Source of the DNA: Demequina sp.
GTDB taxonomy: Bacteria; Actinomycetota; Actinomycetes; Actinomycetales; Demequinaceae
Direction of reading: 5' to 3'
Assembly (NCBI GenBank): GCA_024707205.1
Contig: JANQAD010000001.1
Location: 1,054,001-1,118,000, forward strand
DNA length: 64,000 nucleotides
Shown here: piece by piece, positions 39,281-48,375 of the stretch
Position numbering within the stretch: the stretch's first letter is position 1
Layout of the letters: each line of letters begins with the position of its first letter
The notes under the pieces: model-generated
The model's database searches: none
Told to the model about the DNA's origin: nothing
Seen by the model: the letters and a program-made list of their open reading frames with translations, nothing else
Made by a program: the position numbers and the translations under genes

Positions 39281-40420
39281 GTGTCGGAACGCGAGAACGC
39301 GCATCACCGCGCCGAGATGCCCGCGTATTCCGTAGTCGCCACTGGCCTCACCGAGGACTCGGTGAACGAGCTCGTCGTCGCGGAGTTGGTCGATGAAGGC
39401 CCTGTCGAAGAGGGCCTCGCGGACGAACAGCCCTCCGATGGGCTGCCCGCCGAGCCCGGTGGCCGCGACCCACTACCCCCAGCCGACGTTTCACGTGAAA
39501 CAGCGCCATCGCCGGGCGACGCGTTCGCCGGGCTCGGCGTGAGCGATGACAGCCCTCTCGCGGCCGAGATGATCGCCACGGAGCGCCTGCGCAGGGAGCT
39601 CGAGTCACGAGACTTCCCTAGACCAAAGCGGACCAGGGTCTTCGCGGTCTCCAACCAGAAGGGCGGCGTCGGGAAGACCACCACCTCGGTCAATCTCGCG
39701 GCGGCTCTCGCCCAGCACGGGGCCAACGTGCTCGTCATCGACGCGGACCCGCAGGGGAACGCGTCGACGGCGCTTGGCGTGTCCCACCACAGCGGCACCC
39801 CGTCGATCTACGACGTGCTGCTCGACGAGGTGCCACTCGCCCGCGTCGCGCAGCGATCTCCCCACGTCCGCACCCTGTGGTGCGTGCCGGCCACGATCGA
39901 CCTGGCGGGCGCCGACATCGAACTGGTATCGATGGTGCGCCGCGAGTTCCGGCTTCACGATGCGCTCAAGGACCTTCTCGCAGGGGCGGGCAAGGATCTG
40001 GACTACGTCTTCATCGACTGTCCGCCGAGCCTGGGGCTGCTCACCCTCAACGCGATGGTCACCGCAGGGGAGGTGCTGATCCCGATCCAGTGCGAGTACT
40101 ACGCGCTCGAGGGGTTGACCCAGCTCATGCGGACCGTGGAGATGGTCCAGAAGCATCTCAACAGGGACCTGCACGTCTCGACGATCGTGCTGACGATGTA
40201 CGACGCTCGCACCAACCTCGCCCGCGACGTCGCCGACGAGGTCCGTACGCACTTTCCGGAGCAGACGCTGGAAACGACAATTCCGCGCTCAGTCCGGGTA
40301 TCCGAGGCCCCAAGTTTCGGCCAAACCGTCATGACCCACGACCCTCACTCGCCGGGCGCTGTCGCCTATCTGGCGATAGCGTCGGACATCGCCTCTCGAG
40401 ACCCAGGAGACAGCACGTGA
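39281..40420 (+). CDS. parA: Chromosome partitioning ATPase ParA
   Basis: A 379-residue Walker-type ATPase. GTG 39281 has GGGAGGG 8 bp upstream and is preferred to the upstream start at 39128, which would read through parS site 2. A ~120-residue acidic N-terminal extension precedes the core: deviant Walker [17 protein letters not shown] (~127), [31 protein letters not shown]. It moves ParB-parS complexes after replication. Its stop overlaps the parB start (GTGA). Confidence 0.96.
   Translation: MSERENAHHRAEMPAYSVVATGLTEDSVNELVVAELVDEGPVEEGLADEQPSDGLPAEPGGRDPLPPADVSRETAPSPGDAFAGLGVSDDSPLAAEMIATERLRRELESRDFPRPKRTRVFAVSNQKGGVGKTTTSVNLAAALAQHGANVLVIDADPQGNASTALGVSHHSGTPSIYDVLLDEVPLARVAQRSPHVRTLWCVPATIDLAGADIELVSMVRREFRLHDALKDLLAGAGKDLDYVFIDCPPSLGLLTLNAMVTAGEVLIPIQCEYYALEGLTQLMRTVEMVQKHLNRDLHVSTIVLTMYDARTNLARDVADEVRTHFPEQTLETTIPRSVRVSEAPSFGQTVMTHDPHSPGAVAYLAIASDIASRDPGDST
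39488..39501. promoter_or_regulatory. parS site 3, inside parA
   Basis: GTTTCACGTGAAAC within the coding sequence of the ParA N-terminal extension, where it encodes VSRET. A coding parS in this place is known in other actinobacteria. Confidence 0.95.
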
Positions 40421-41379
40421 GCACCAAGCGCGGATTGGGACGCGGGCTAGGCGCCCTCATACCTACTGAGGCCACAACGGAGACGGCGGAGGTGCGGGTA
40501 GACCGCCCCCGCGATGTCTTCTTCGGCGGTGACTCGCCGCGCACGAGCGAGGTGGAGCTCGTACCCGTGCCTGGCGCGCGCTTTGCGCAGCTCGACGTCG
40601 CGAGCATCATCCCGAACCCGCGGCAGCCGCGCGAGGTCTTCGACGAGGACGCACTCAGCGAGCTGATCGGATCCATCAAGGAGATCGGCGTCCTCCAGCC
40701 CGTTGTGGTGCGGCCGGCCGGCGACGGCTACGAGCTCATCATGGGCGAGCGCCGCCTGCGCGCCACCAAAGCCGCTGGTCTAGCCACCATTCCGGCGATC
40801 ATCAGGGACACGGACGACACCAACCTGCTGCGCGATGCGCTCGTCGAGAACCTGCACCGTTCGCAGCTGAATCCGCTCGAAGAGGCCGCCGCGTACCAGC
40901 AGCTCATCGACGACTTCGCCCTCACCCACGAGCAGCTCGCCGAGCGCATCAGCCGCTCGCGGCCACAGATCTCGAACACCCTGCGCCTGCTCAAGCTCCC
41001 GCCCAAGGTGCAGACCCGCGTGGCCGCAGGCGTGCTCAGCGCGGGCCACGCTCGGGCGCTTCTTGGGCTCGACGACCCGGAGGCCATGGATCACCTGGCG
41101 CAGCGCATAGTCAACGAGGGCCTCTCCGTGCGCGCCACGGAGGAGGCCGTAGCGCTCGGGGTGGAGGCGCCGAAGGCAAAGAAGGGCTCCGTGCGCGCAG
41201 GCGGCCACACAGCGGCCCTCGACGACCTTGCAGCGCGACTCGGCGACCACCTCGACACGCGGGTGAAGGTCACGCTCGGCCGATCAAAGGGTGCGGTGGC
41301 GATCGAGTTCGCGACCGTGGAGGACCTCAACCGGATCATCGGGATCATCGACCCCGAAGACCCGGGGGTGTTCTCGTAG
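40417..41379 (+). CDS. parB: Chromosome partitioning protein ParB
   Basis: A 320-residue CTPase/DNA-binding protein loading at parS. N-terminal ParA-stimulating peptide [16 protein letters not shown]-binding domain with [36 protein letters not shown] (GERR motif) and [20 protein letters not shown] (ENLHR); HTH near [21 protein letters not shown]-terminal dimerisation domain from ~270. Confidence 0.97.
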   Translation: MSTKRGLGRGLGALIPTEATTETAEVRVDRPRDVFFGGDSPRTSEVELVPVPGARFAQLDVASIIPNPRQPREVFDEDALSELIGSIKEIGVLQPVVVRPAGDGYELIMGERRLRATKAAGLATIPAIIRDTDDTNLLRDALVENLHRSQLNPLEEAAAYQQLIDDFALTHEQLAERISRSRPQISNTLRLLKLPPKVQTRVAAGVLSAGHARALLGLDDPEAMDHLAQRIVNEGLSVRATEEAVALGVEAPKAKKGSVRAGGHTAALDDLAARLGDHLDTRVKVTLGRSKGAVAIEFATVEDLNRIIGIIDPEDPGVFS

Positions 41380-41415
41380 GTCCTGCGATCCGCCGCGCGG
41401 CCGCAGGTTGACCGT

Positions 41416-42351
41416 CTAGGCGCGCTCGGCAGCCGCGATGATGATCTCGCGGTAGAGCTCGCCTAGCTCCAAGCCCGCGGCGGCAACCGCCTGCGGGAAC
41501 AGCGACACCTCGGTGAGCCCTGGCGCCACATTGATGTCGATCACGTTCGGCGTGCCGTCGGCGGCCACGATGATGTCGATGCGCGAGAGGTCGCGCAGCC
41601 CCATCACGCGGTGCGTCAGGAGCGCCGCGGCCTCCACGGCCTTCGCGGTGGCCTCGTCGAGGCGCGCAGGAGCGAAGTACTCGACGCGGCCGGGGTTGTA
41701 GCGGGCGTCGTAGTCGTAGGCGCCCTCGCACACGATCTCCACGGCGGGCAGTGCCCTTGCGGAGTCTCCCGTGCCGATCACGGACACGGCGACCTCAGTA
41801 CCGGTCACGGCGCGCTCGATCAGCGCCATGTCTCCGTACGCGAAGCAGTGCACGAGCGCCTGTGGCAGCTGGCCGCGCTCGGTCACGAGGGATACGCCGA
41901 GCGCCGAGCCCCCGCGGGCGGGCTTGACGACCACCGGCAGTCCAAAGTTCGTGGCGAGCACGTCCATCACCTGCTCGGCCCCGACCTCGAGGAACAGCGA
42001 CTGCGGCAGGGTGACGAAGTCGGGCGTCGTGATGCCGACTCGGCCGAGCACGGCCTTGGCAACCGACTTCACCCACGCCACGCGAGCCTCCTTGGCCGCG
42101 GTGCCCACGAACGGGAGCCCCAGGAGCTCGAGGAGGCCTTGGAGCGAGCCGTCCTCGCCCGAGGCGCCGTGAACGATGGGCCAGACCACCTGAGGCTTCT
42201 CCTCGCGCAAGGAGGGGATCAGGGACGGGTCAACGTCGTGCACGGTGACGGTGTCGCCGAGCGCACGCAGCGCCTCCTGCACGCGCCTGCCGGAGCGCAG
42301 CGACACATCGCGTTCGTGTGACAGGCCCCCTGCCAGGATCATCACGTCCAT
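41416..42351 (-). CDS. ddl: D-alanine-D-alanine ligase
   Basis: A 311-residue ATP-grasp ligase making D-Ala-D-Ala for peptidoglycan. Motifs: MILAGGLSHERDVSLRSG, GEDGSLQGLLELLGLPFVG, LPVVVKPARGGSALGVSLV, and the metal site NVIDINVAPGL (usual NT replaced by DI-N-VAPG). It is of the short type. Convergent with parB; 22 bp from the aminotransferase gene on the same strand. Confidence 0.9.
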   Translation of the reverse strand: MDVMILAGGLSHERDVSLRSGRRVQEALRALGDTVTVHDVDPSLIPSLREEKPQVVWPIVHGASGEDGSLQGLLELLGLPFVGTAAKEARVAWVKSVAKAVLGRVGITTPDFVTLPQSLFLEVGAEQVMDVLATNFGLPVVVKPARGGSALGVSLVTERGQLPQALVHCFAYGDMALIERAVTGTEVAVSVIGTGDSARALPAVEIVCEGAYDYDARYNPGRVEYFAPARLDEATAKAVEAAALLTHRVMGLRDLSRIDIIVAADGTPNVIDINVAPGLTEVSLFPQAVAAAGLELGELYREIIIAAAERA

Positions 42352-42373
42352 GCCAGCCTCCTTAGAATTCTGC

Positions 42374-43693
42374 CTAGGCCAAATCGGGTGAGGGGAAGTC
42401 CACGATCTCCGAGCGGGACCCGCCCGCTGTGCCGAAGATCCGCACGGTCTCGAGTTCGGCCTCCACCACGCCCGCGAGACGGCGAACCCCCTCGCGGATG
42501 CGCTCGGGCGTCGGATAGCAGTAGCTCAGCCTCATGAAGTCGGCGCCGGACCCGTCGGTGAAGAACGCGGTGCCCGCGACGTACGCCACGCGGGCCGTGA
42601 CCGCGCGGGGGAGCATGGCCTTGGCGTCGAGCCCCTCGGGGAGCTTGACCCACACGTAGAAGCCGCCGTCCGGCACATTCCACGTTGCCTCGGGGATGAA
42701 CTCCTGCAGCGACGAGATCATCGCGTCCCTGCGCTCGCGATACTGCTCGCGGAACGCCTTGATCTGCCCCTGCCAATCGAAGTGATCCAGGTAGGTCGAG
42801 ATCGCCATCTGCGAGATGTTGGAGGGCGACAGGATGGCCGCCTCCGACGCGAGGACGAGCTTCTCGCGCACCGCGTGCGGCGCGACAGCCCACCCAACGC
42901 GATACCCCGGGGCGAAGGTCTTGGAGAAAGACCCCAGGTAAACGACCCCTTCGGGGCTCAGCGAGCGCAGAGCGGGGAGCGGCTCGCGATCGAAGCCGAG
43001 CAGCCCGTACGGGTTGTCCTCAAGAATCAGCACCCCAAAGCGGGCGCAGATATCGACGATCTGCGGCCGCCGCTCGAGGCTCAGCGTGACGCCCGCGGGG
43101 TTGTGATAGTTGGGCACCGTGTAGAGGAACTTGACCCGGCGCCCCGCGGCGGCGAGCGAGGCAAGCGTCTCCTCGAGCGCGGACGGGACAAGACCGTCGG
43201 CGTCCATGGGCACGTGCACCACCTCGGCCTCCCGAGCACGGAAGACGCCGAGCGCCCCAACGTACGACGGGGCCTCGGCGACCACGACGTCGCCCGGGTC
43301 GATGAAGATGTTGGTGACGAGGTCCAGGGCCTGCTGGGAACCCGTGGTGACCACAACGTCGTCTGGGTGCGCCGTGATGCCCTCGAGCGCCATCACGTGC
43401 GTGATCTGCTCGCGCAGCTGAGGGTCGCCCTGACCGGACCCGTACTGCAGCGCGACCTCGCCGCGCTCGCTCACGATGCGGTTCATCATCTCGCCGATGT
43501 CGGCAAGCGGAAGACCGCCGATGTACGGCATGCCACCGGCGAGCGAGACCACCTCTGGTCGGCTTGCGACGGCGAAGAGAGCGCGGATCTCCGAGGCGCG
43601 CATCTGGTGCGCGCGTGCTGCGTAGGAGTCGAACCAAGGGTCGAGGCGCGTGCCCTCGGTGGCCCGGGGCACGCGAGGCGTGCTCTCATTCAT
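42374..43693 (-). CDS. PLP-dependent aminotransferase (class I/II, 2-aminoadipate type)
   Basis: A 439-residue fold-type I aminotransferase related to the MocR/2-aminoadipate group but lacking a GntR domain. Motifs: EVVSLAGGMP, YGSGQGDPQLREQI, VTTGSQQALDLV, YTVPNYHNPAGVTLS, LILEDNPYG, and PLP-Lys in YLGSFSKTFAPGYRVGW. The exact substrate is not predictable. It is commonly found near parAB and ddl in actinobacteria and marks the end of the conserved block. Confidence 0.92.
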   Translation of the reverse strand: MNESTPRVPRATEGTRLDPWFDSYAARAHQMRASEIRALFAVASRPEVVSLAGGMPYIGGLPLADIGEMMNRIVSERGEVALQYGSGQGDPQLREQITHVMALEGITAHPDDVVVTTGSQQALDLVTNIFIDPGDVVVAEAPSYVGALGVFRAREAEVVHVPMDADGLVPSALEETLASLAAAGRRVKFLYTVPNYHNPAGVTLSLERRPQIVDICARFGVLILEDNPYGLLGFDREPLPALRSLSPEGVVYLGSFSKTFAPGYRVGWAVAPHAVREKLVLASEAAILSPSNISQMAISTYLDHFDWQGQIKAFREQYRERRDAMISSLQEFIPEATWNVPDGGFYVWVKLPEGLDAKAMLPRAVTARVAYVAGTAFFTDGSGADFMRLSYCYPTPERIREGVRRLAGVVEAELETVRIFGTAGGSRSEIVDFPSPDLA

Positions 43694-43764
43694 GCCCAGA
43701 ATTGTCGCATGCGGCGCCTAGCAGGCCGGACGCTCTGGTCCGATGCCGTCGTCCGACGCCGTGG

Positions 43765-44796
43765 TCACCTGCGCGGCGAGGCGGTGGATCCGCGCAGGAT
43801 CAGTTCGGTGGGGATCACGATATGCGGGGTGGTGTCGGGCGACTGGCCGCGCACCTGATCGAGCACGAGCCGTACGAGCTCGGCGCCCATGCGGTTGAAG
43901 TCCTGGCGAACCGTCGTGAGGGCAGGGCTGGCGAACCGCGCTAGCGCGATGTCGTCGAATCCCACGACCGACACGTCGTCGGGCACCGTTCGCCCCGCCG
44001 CTTGGAGGGCGGCCATCAGGCCGATGGCCATCTCGTCGTTTGCGCACACGACGGCGGTGACGCTCGGGTCGTCCGCGAGGATCTGGCCGGCGCGGTGGCC
44101 GGAGTCGACCGTCCAGTCGCCGACGATCGGCTTGGGTGGGGCGACGCCCGCCCGCTCGAGCGCGGCCCGCCACCCGACCGTTCGCAAGCGAGCGGGCTCG
44201 GAGTCCACCGGGCCGGCGACGAGGTGCACGGTGGCATGGCCAAGGGCGAGCAGGTGCTCAACCGCCGCACGCACGCTGGCGGCCTCGTCGGCCACCACGC
44301 AGGGGTAGAGGCCGGCCGCGCGCGAGTCCGAGACCGCGACGGGGAAGCGCGGCGGGAGCGCGATCAGGTCCGCCGATCCACCCTCCGCCCTGATGATGAT
44401 GAGGCCGTCGACGGTCTGGTGCTGGAGGCGGGCGGCCGCCGGGGTCCAGTCGCCCGTGTCGGCCGTCGGCACGGTGAGCAGCGTCACCGTGTAGTCCTCG
44501 TCGTGGGCGGCGCGGAGCACGGCGTCGGTCGTGAGCGCCTCGCCGGTGCGCCGGAAGTCGTGTGCGAGCAGCCCGATGGTCCCGTAGTGGCCGTTGCGGA
44601 GCGCCCTCGCTGCACGGTTGGGGGAGTAGCCAAGCTGGTCCATCGCGCGCAGCACGCGGTCGCGGGTGTCCGGGCTGACGTACTCGGCGCCGGTCGCGGT
44701 CCGGGACACGGTCTGGGCCGAAACGCCAGCCAGGCGGGCGACGTCGGCAATGGTGGGGCCCCGCTTGCGGGCGCCGCGTGCTCCTGAGGCCGGCAT
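43765..44796 (-). CDS. LacI-family transcriptional regulator
   Basis: A 343-residue repressor. The N-terminal HTH is PTIADVARLAGVSAQTVSR followed by the hinge helix (SPNRAARALRNG). The periplasmic-binding-protein-like core has GLLAHDFRRTGEAL, DGLIIIRAEGG, VVCANDEMAIGLMAALQ and DDVSVVGFDDIALARFASPAL. It is divergent from the sugar-transport and beta-galactosidase genes and is their likely repressor, released by a sugar ligand. Confidence 0.93.
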   Translation of the reverse strand: MPASGARGARKRGPTIADVARLAGVSAQTVSRTATGAEYVSPDTRDRVLRAMDQLGYSPNRAARALRNGHYGTIGLLAHDFRRTGEALTTDAVLRAAHDEDYTVTLLTVPTADTGDWTPAAARLQHQTVDGLIIIRAEGGSADLIALPPRFPVAVSDSRAAGLYPCVVADEAASVRAAVEHLLALGHATVHLVAGPVDSEPARLRTVGWRAALERAGVAPPKPIVGDWTVDSGHRAGQILADDPSVTAVVCANDEMAIGLMAALQAAGRTVPDDVSVVGFDDIALARFASPALTTVRQDFNRMGAELVRLVLDQVRGQSPDTTPHIVIPTELILRGSTASPRR

Positions 44797-44857
44797 GGTG
44801 GGAGTCTAGGCGCGCCCCGCCGTCGCCCGCACCGCCCCCGGGCCCGCGGGCTTCCGG

Positions 44858-44867
44858 CCCGACGCTG
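44858..44867 (+). repeat. Dispersed motif copy in the LacI-ABC control region
   Basis: CCCGACGCTG preceded by TTCCGG; TTCCGGCCCG recurs 32 bp downstream without the rest of the motif. Confidence 0.75.
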
Positions 44868-45057
44868 CAAACAGTCCCGTTTTCCGGCCCGTTTGCTCGC
44901 GGTTGAGTCGTGGTTCCGTCGCGGTTTGGCGTGCGCTAACACGCCTGCAAATGCCACATTTCCGGCGCCGAGCGGGCGTTTGGCGTGGCAGTCTCCCCAA
45001 TGCCTGTTACCGGATTGTGACCAAACCGGGCTCGCACTCGCGCCGATCCTGACGCTA

Positions 45058-45071
45058 TGTTGACGTTAACA
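45058..45071. promoter_or_regulatory. Candidate LacI-family operator
   Basis: TGTTGACGTTAACA, a 14-bp palindrome with 12 of 14 symmetric positions and a central CG, the usual form of LacI-family operators. It lies 151 bp before the binding-protein start. Confidence 0.6.
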
Positions 45072-45221
45072 GTTCGGCCTGTACCAATCCAGCGACAACG
45101 AAGTCTGCAGGGACTTTTCGTCAATGGTGACGTAAACGTGAACGAGCTGTTGATCCCCGGCGGGTGCTCGACGTGGAGCTCCCAGTGGTCCGGGTCATGG
45201 CGACTCAAAGGGGTACAACAA

Positions 45222-46538
45222 GTGAAGAGAATCCGAAAAGGCGCTGTGGTGGCGGCGACGGCCGTCGCGACCCTCGCGCTCGCCGCGTGCAGCGGCAACA
45301 GCACTGACGACGCGACCGGCGGCGGTGGCGGAAACGGCGAACCGGAAGGCAACGAGCTCACCGTGTGGGCGTGGGACCCGGCGTTCAACATCGCCGCGCT
45401 CCAGGAGGCCGAGAAGATCTACCAGCAGGACCACCCGGACTTCAAGCTCAACATCGTGGAGACCCCGTGGGATGACCTCCAGACCAAGCTCACCACGATC
45501 GCGCAGTCCCAGACGTACGACGAGCTCCCCGACATCTTCCTGGTGCAGAACAACGCCTTCCAGAAGAACGTCATCAACTACCCGGACCTGTTCTCCGACT
45601 TCTCGGGCTCGGACGTTGACTACAGCGAGTTCCCGGCTGGCGTGACGGCCTACTCGACCGTCGACGGCGCCAACTTCGGCGTTCCGTTCGATAACGGCAC
45701 GGCGATCGACGCCCTCCGCACCGACGTCCTGCAGCAGGCCGGCTACACGGTCGACGACTTCACGGACATCACGTGGAGCGACTACATGACCAAGGCCAAG
45801 GACGTGCTCGCGAAGACGGGTCAGCCAATGCTGTCCGGCCAGGCAGGGTCCTCTGACATGGTCATGATGATGCTGCAGTCCGCTGGCGCGAGCCTGTTCG
45901 ACGCGGACGGCAACCCGACCATCGCCAACAACGACGCGCTGACGAAGGCCGCTCAGGTCTACACGCAGATGGTCAAGGACGGCACGTTCCTCGAAGTCAA
46001 CTCGTGGGACGAGTACATCGGCACGCTCGTGAACAGCAACGTCGCGGGCACCATCAACGGCGTGTGGATCGTCGGCTCCATCCAGTCCGCTGAGGACCAG
46101 TCGGGCAAGTGGGGAATGACCAACCTGCCGAGCCTCGACGGCGTGGCCGGTGCCACCAACTACTCGGCAAACGGCGGCTCGTCATGGGCCGTCAGCTCCA
46201 CGGCAGACGTTGCGCTGGCTCAGGACTTCCTGAACGAGACGTTCGCCGGTTCCACCGAGTTCTACGACGCGATCCTCCCGTCCACGGGAGCGCTCGCCAA
46301 CTGGCTGCCCGCCGGTGAGAGCGATGTGTACGCGCAGCCGCAGGAGTTCTGGGGTGGCGACGCCATCTTCCAGAAGGTCGTCGGCTTCGCGGGCAAGGTG
46401 CCCTCGAACAACACGGGCGTCTACTACTACGAGGCTCGCGACGCCGTCAGCGCCGCGCTGACCGAGATTGTGAACGGAGCGGATCCCGCTACCGCCTTCC
46501 AGAAGGCGCAGGAGACCGTCGAATTCGCAATGCAGTAA
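45222..46538 (+). CDS. Sugar ABC transporter substrate-binding lipoprotein
   Basis: A 438-residue solute-binding protein. GTG 45222 has AAAGGGG upstream. The lipoprotein signal is VKRIRKGAVVAATAVATLAL followed by lipobox LAAC (Cys23). A Gly/Asn/Thr-rich linker leads to ELTVWAWDPAFNIAALQEA, typical of family 1 sugar-binding proteins (WAWDP, late GKVPSNNTGVYYYEARDAVS). It captures an oligosaccharide at the outer face for the two permeases that follow. Confidence 0.94.
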   Translation: MKRIRKGAVVAATAVATLALAACSGNSTDDATGGGGGNGEPEGNELTVWAWDPAFNIAALQEAEKIYQQDHPDFKLNIVETPWDDLQTKLTTIAQSQTYDELPDIFLVQNNAFQKNVINYPDLFSDFSGSDVDYSEFPAGVTAYSTVDGANFGVPFDNGTAIDALRTDVLQQAGYTVDDFTDITWSDYMTKAKDVLAKTGQPMLSGQAGSSDMVMMMLQSAGASLFDADGNPTIANNDALTKAAQVYTQMVKDGTFLEVNSWDEYIGTLVNSNVAGTINGVWIVGSIQSAEDQSGKWGMTNLPSLDGVAGATNYSANGGSSWAVSSTADVALAQDFLNETFAGSTEFYDAILPSTGALANWLPAGESDVYAQPQEFWGGDAIFQKVVGFAGKVPSNNTGVYYYEARDAVSAALTEIVNGADPATAFQKAQETVEFAMQ

Positions 46539-46550
46539 CACCTGCTGAAA

Positions 46551-46582
46551 GGGGAGGGGGCTGGTCCGCCGCCCCCTCCCCC
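46551..46582 (+). terminator. Hairpin between binding-protein and permease genes
   Basis: GGGGAGGGGG (46551-46560) pairs with CCCCCTCCCC (46572-46581) around an 11-base loop. There is no T-run. It probably stabilises or partly terminates the transcript so that more binding protein than permease is made. Confidence 0.6.
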
Positions 46583-46614
46583 GCACAGGCCACTGCGAGT
46601 CAAGGGAGTAGGCA

Positions 46615-47573
46615 GTGTCAGAGCTGACACAAGACGTACTAGCACCGAGCGCGAAACCGGCACCAGCGTCGGGCCGCGTGCCAAAGCCAAAGATGTCCGC
46701 CATGGCGCGGCGCCGGAGCCTTACGGGCTGGGCGTTCATCGCCCCCGCGGCCATCCTGATCGCGCTCATGAACTTCTGGCCAATGATTCAGGCGTTCATC
46801 CTGTCGTTCAAGACGGGTCGCGGGAACAAGCTCTCGCTCGCTGACCCGCTCTGGTACAACTACGAGCGGCTGCTGCACGACGACATCTTCAAGCAGACGC
46901 TGCTGACCACGCTGATCTACCTGATCGTGCAGGTGCCGATCATGCTGGGTCTCGCGATGCTGCTCGCCAACATGCTCAACTCGCCGACGCTGCGGTTCCG
47001 CGGCATGTGGCGCACGGCGATCTTCCTTCCGGTCGCGACGTCGCTGGTGTCGTACGCGATCGTGTTCCGCACGATGTTCGCCAATGACGGCTTCATCAAC
47101 GACCTGCTGACCAGGCTGCACATCATCGACGCGCCGGTGAATTGGCTCGGCCAGACCAACACGGCTCGCCTGGTCATCGTGCTCGGCCTGCTGTGGCGCT
47201 GGACGGGCTTCAACATGATCCTGTACTTGGCTGCGCTGCAGAACATCGAGCCGGGCACGCATGAGGCGGCCAAGCTCGACGGCGCCGGCCCCATCCGGAC
47301 CTTCTGGTCGGTGACGATGCCGCAGATGCGCCCGATCATCCTGCTCACGGTCATCATCTCGACGAACGGCACTATTCAGCTCTTCGACGAGTCATACAAC
47401 CTCACCGGCGGTGGGCGGCGTATACATCGATGACGATGTCGCACTACCTCTACGAGGTGTCGTTCCACCGGAACCCCAACTTCGGATATGGCGCCGCCAT
47501 GTCCTACGTCATTCTCATTCTGGTGGCGATCTTCGCCGCCATTCAGGTACGACTGGGAGACAAGCGTGACTAG
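46615..47573 (+). CDS. Sugar ABC transporter permease, MalF-like (apparent frameshift)
   Basis: About 319 residues across two frames. Six TMs; the EAA loop is EAAKLDGAGPIRTFWSVTMP. The frame breaks at 47416: restoring one C turns LTGGG-RRIHR into LTGGGPAYTSMTMSHYLYE, the conserved end of MalF-type permeases, running to TAG 47573. The N-terminus carries an extended copy of the dispersed motif (46640-46674, coding AKPAPASG). The end overlaps the second permease by 8 bp. Confidence 0.9.
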
Positions 47574-48375
47574 CGTGCTGCGGCCGATGGGCCGTTACGT
47601 ATTCCTTGGCATCGCGGCGGTGCTGTCGGTGTTCCCGCTGTACTTCATGGCGGTCTCTGCCACGAATACCAGCCAGGATGTCCTGGCCTCCCAGCTCACG
47701 CCAGGTGGCCACCTGATTGACAACATCAAGGGCCTCTTCGCCATGCAGGACGTCGGCAGCGCCTTCTACCACTCCACGGTCAACGCGGTGGTGACCACGG
47801 TGTTCGCGCTGATCGTGAGCTCGATCGCGGGCTACGGGTTCGAGGTTTACCACTCGAAGGCCAAGGACCGCCTCATGTGGGTGCTGCTGCTGACGATCAT
47901 GATCCCCTTCGCTGCCACGATGATCCCGCTGTTCCAGGTCTTCGCGAAGCTGGGGCTGGTGAACTCGACGCTCGCCGTGGTGCTGCCCGTGATCGCCACG
48001 CCGTTCCTGGTGCTCATGTTCCGCCAGACGGCACGCAGCTTCCCGCACGAGATCATCGAGGCCGCGCGCATGGACGGGCTCGGCGAGCTCAGCATCTTCT
48101 TCCGCATGTTCATCCCCACGATGCGCTCCGCCTACGTCGCGGCGACCGTCATCACCTTCCTCGCGGCCTGGAACAACTTCCTGTGGCCCAAGGTGATTCT
48201 GCTCAACAACGATTACCAGACCATGCCGATGCTCATCTCCAACCTGCTGTCCGGCTACGTGACGGACTACGGCGCGCTCATGCTCGCGGTGCTCATCGCG
48301 TCGCTCCCGACGATCATCCTGTTCCTGCTGCTCCAGCGGAGCTTCGTCCAGGGCTTCACGGGGGCTGTCAAGTGA
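47566..48375 (+). CDS. Sugar ABC transporter permease, MalG-like
   Basis: A 269-residue inner-membrane permease. GTG 47566 overlaps the first permease. Six TMs; the EAA loop is EIIEAARMDGLGELSIFFRM followed by FIPTMRSA, and the C-terminus FLLLQRSFVQGFTGAVK is typical. No ATP-binding subunit is encoded nearby, so a shared MsiK-type ATPase elsewhere probably energises the system. The stop overlaps the beta-galactosidase GTG. Confidence 0.95.
   Translation: MTSVLRPMGRYVFLGIAAVLSVFPLYFMAVSATNTSQDVLASQLTPGGHLIDNIKGLFAMQDVGSAFYHSTVNAVVTTVFALIVSSIAGYGFEVYHSKAKDRLMWVLLLTIMIPFAATMIPLFQVFAKLGLVNSTLAVVLPVIATPFLVLMFRQTARSFPHEIIEAARMDGLGELSIFFRMFIPTMRSAYVAATVITFLAAWNNFLWPKVILLNNDYQTMPMLISNLLSGYVTDYGALMLAVLIASLPTIILFLLLQRSFVQGFTGAVK

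Larger units (their letters stand above)
44797..45221. promoter_or_regulatory. Divergent control region lacI-type gene / ABC operon
   Basis: A 425-bp gene-free gap. It holds a motif copy (44858), two direct copies of TTTGGCGTG (44925 and 44983) with a small hairpin GGCGTG-CACGCC (44929-44946), the palindromic operator candidate at 45058, and a weaker second site TGACGTAAACGTGAAC (45128-45143). Promoter hexamers are not convincing. Confidence 0.55.
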
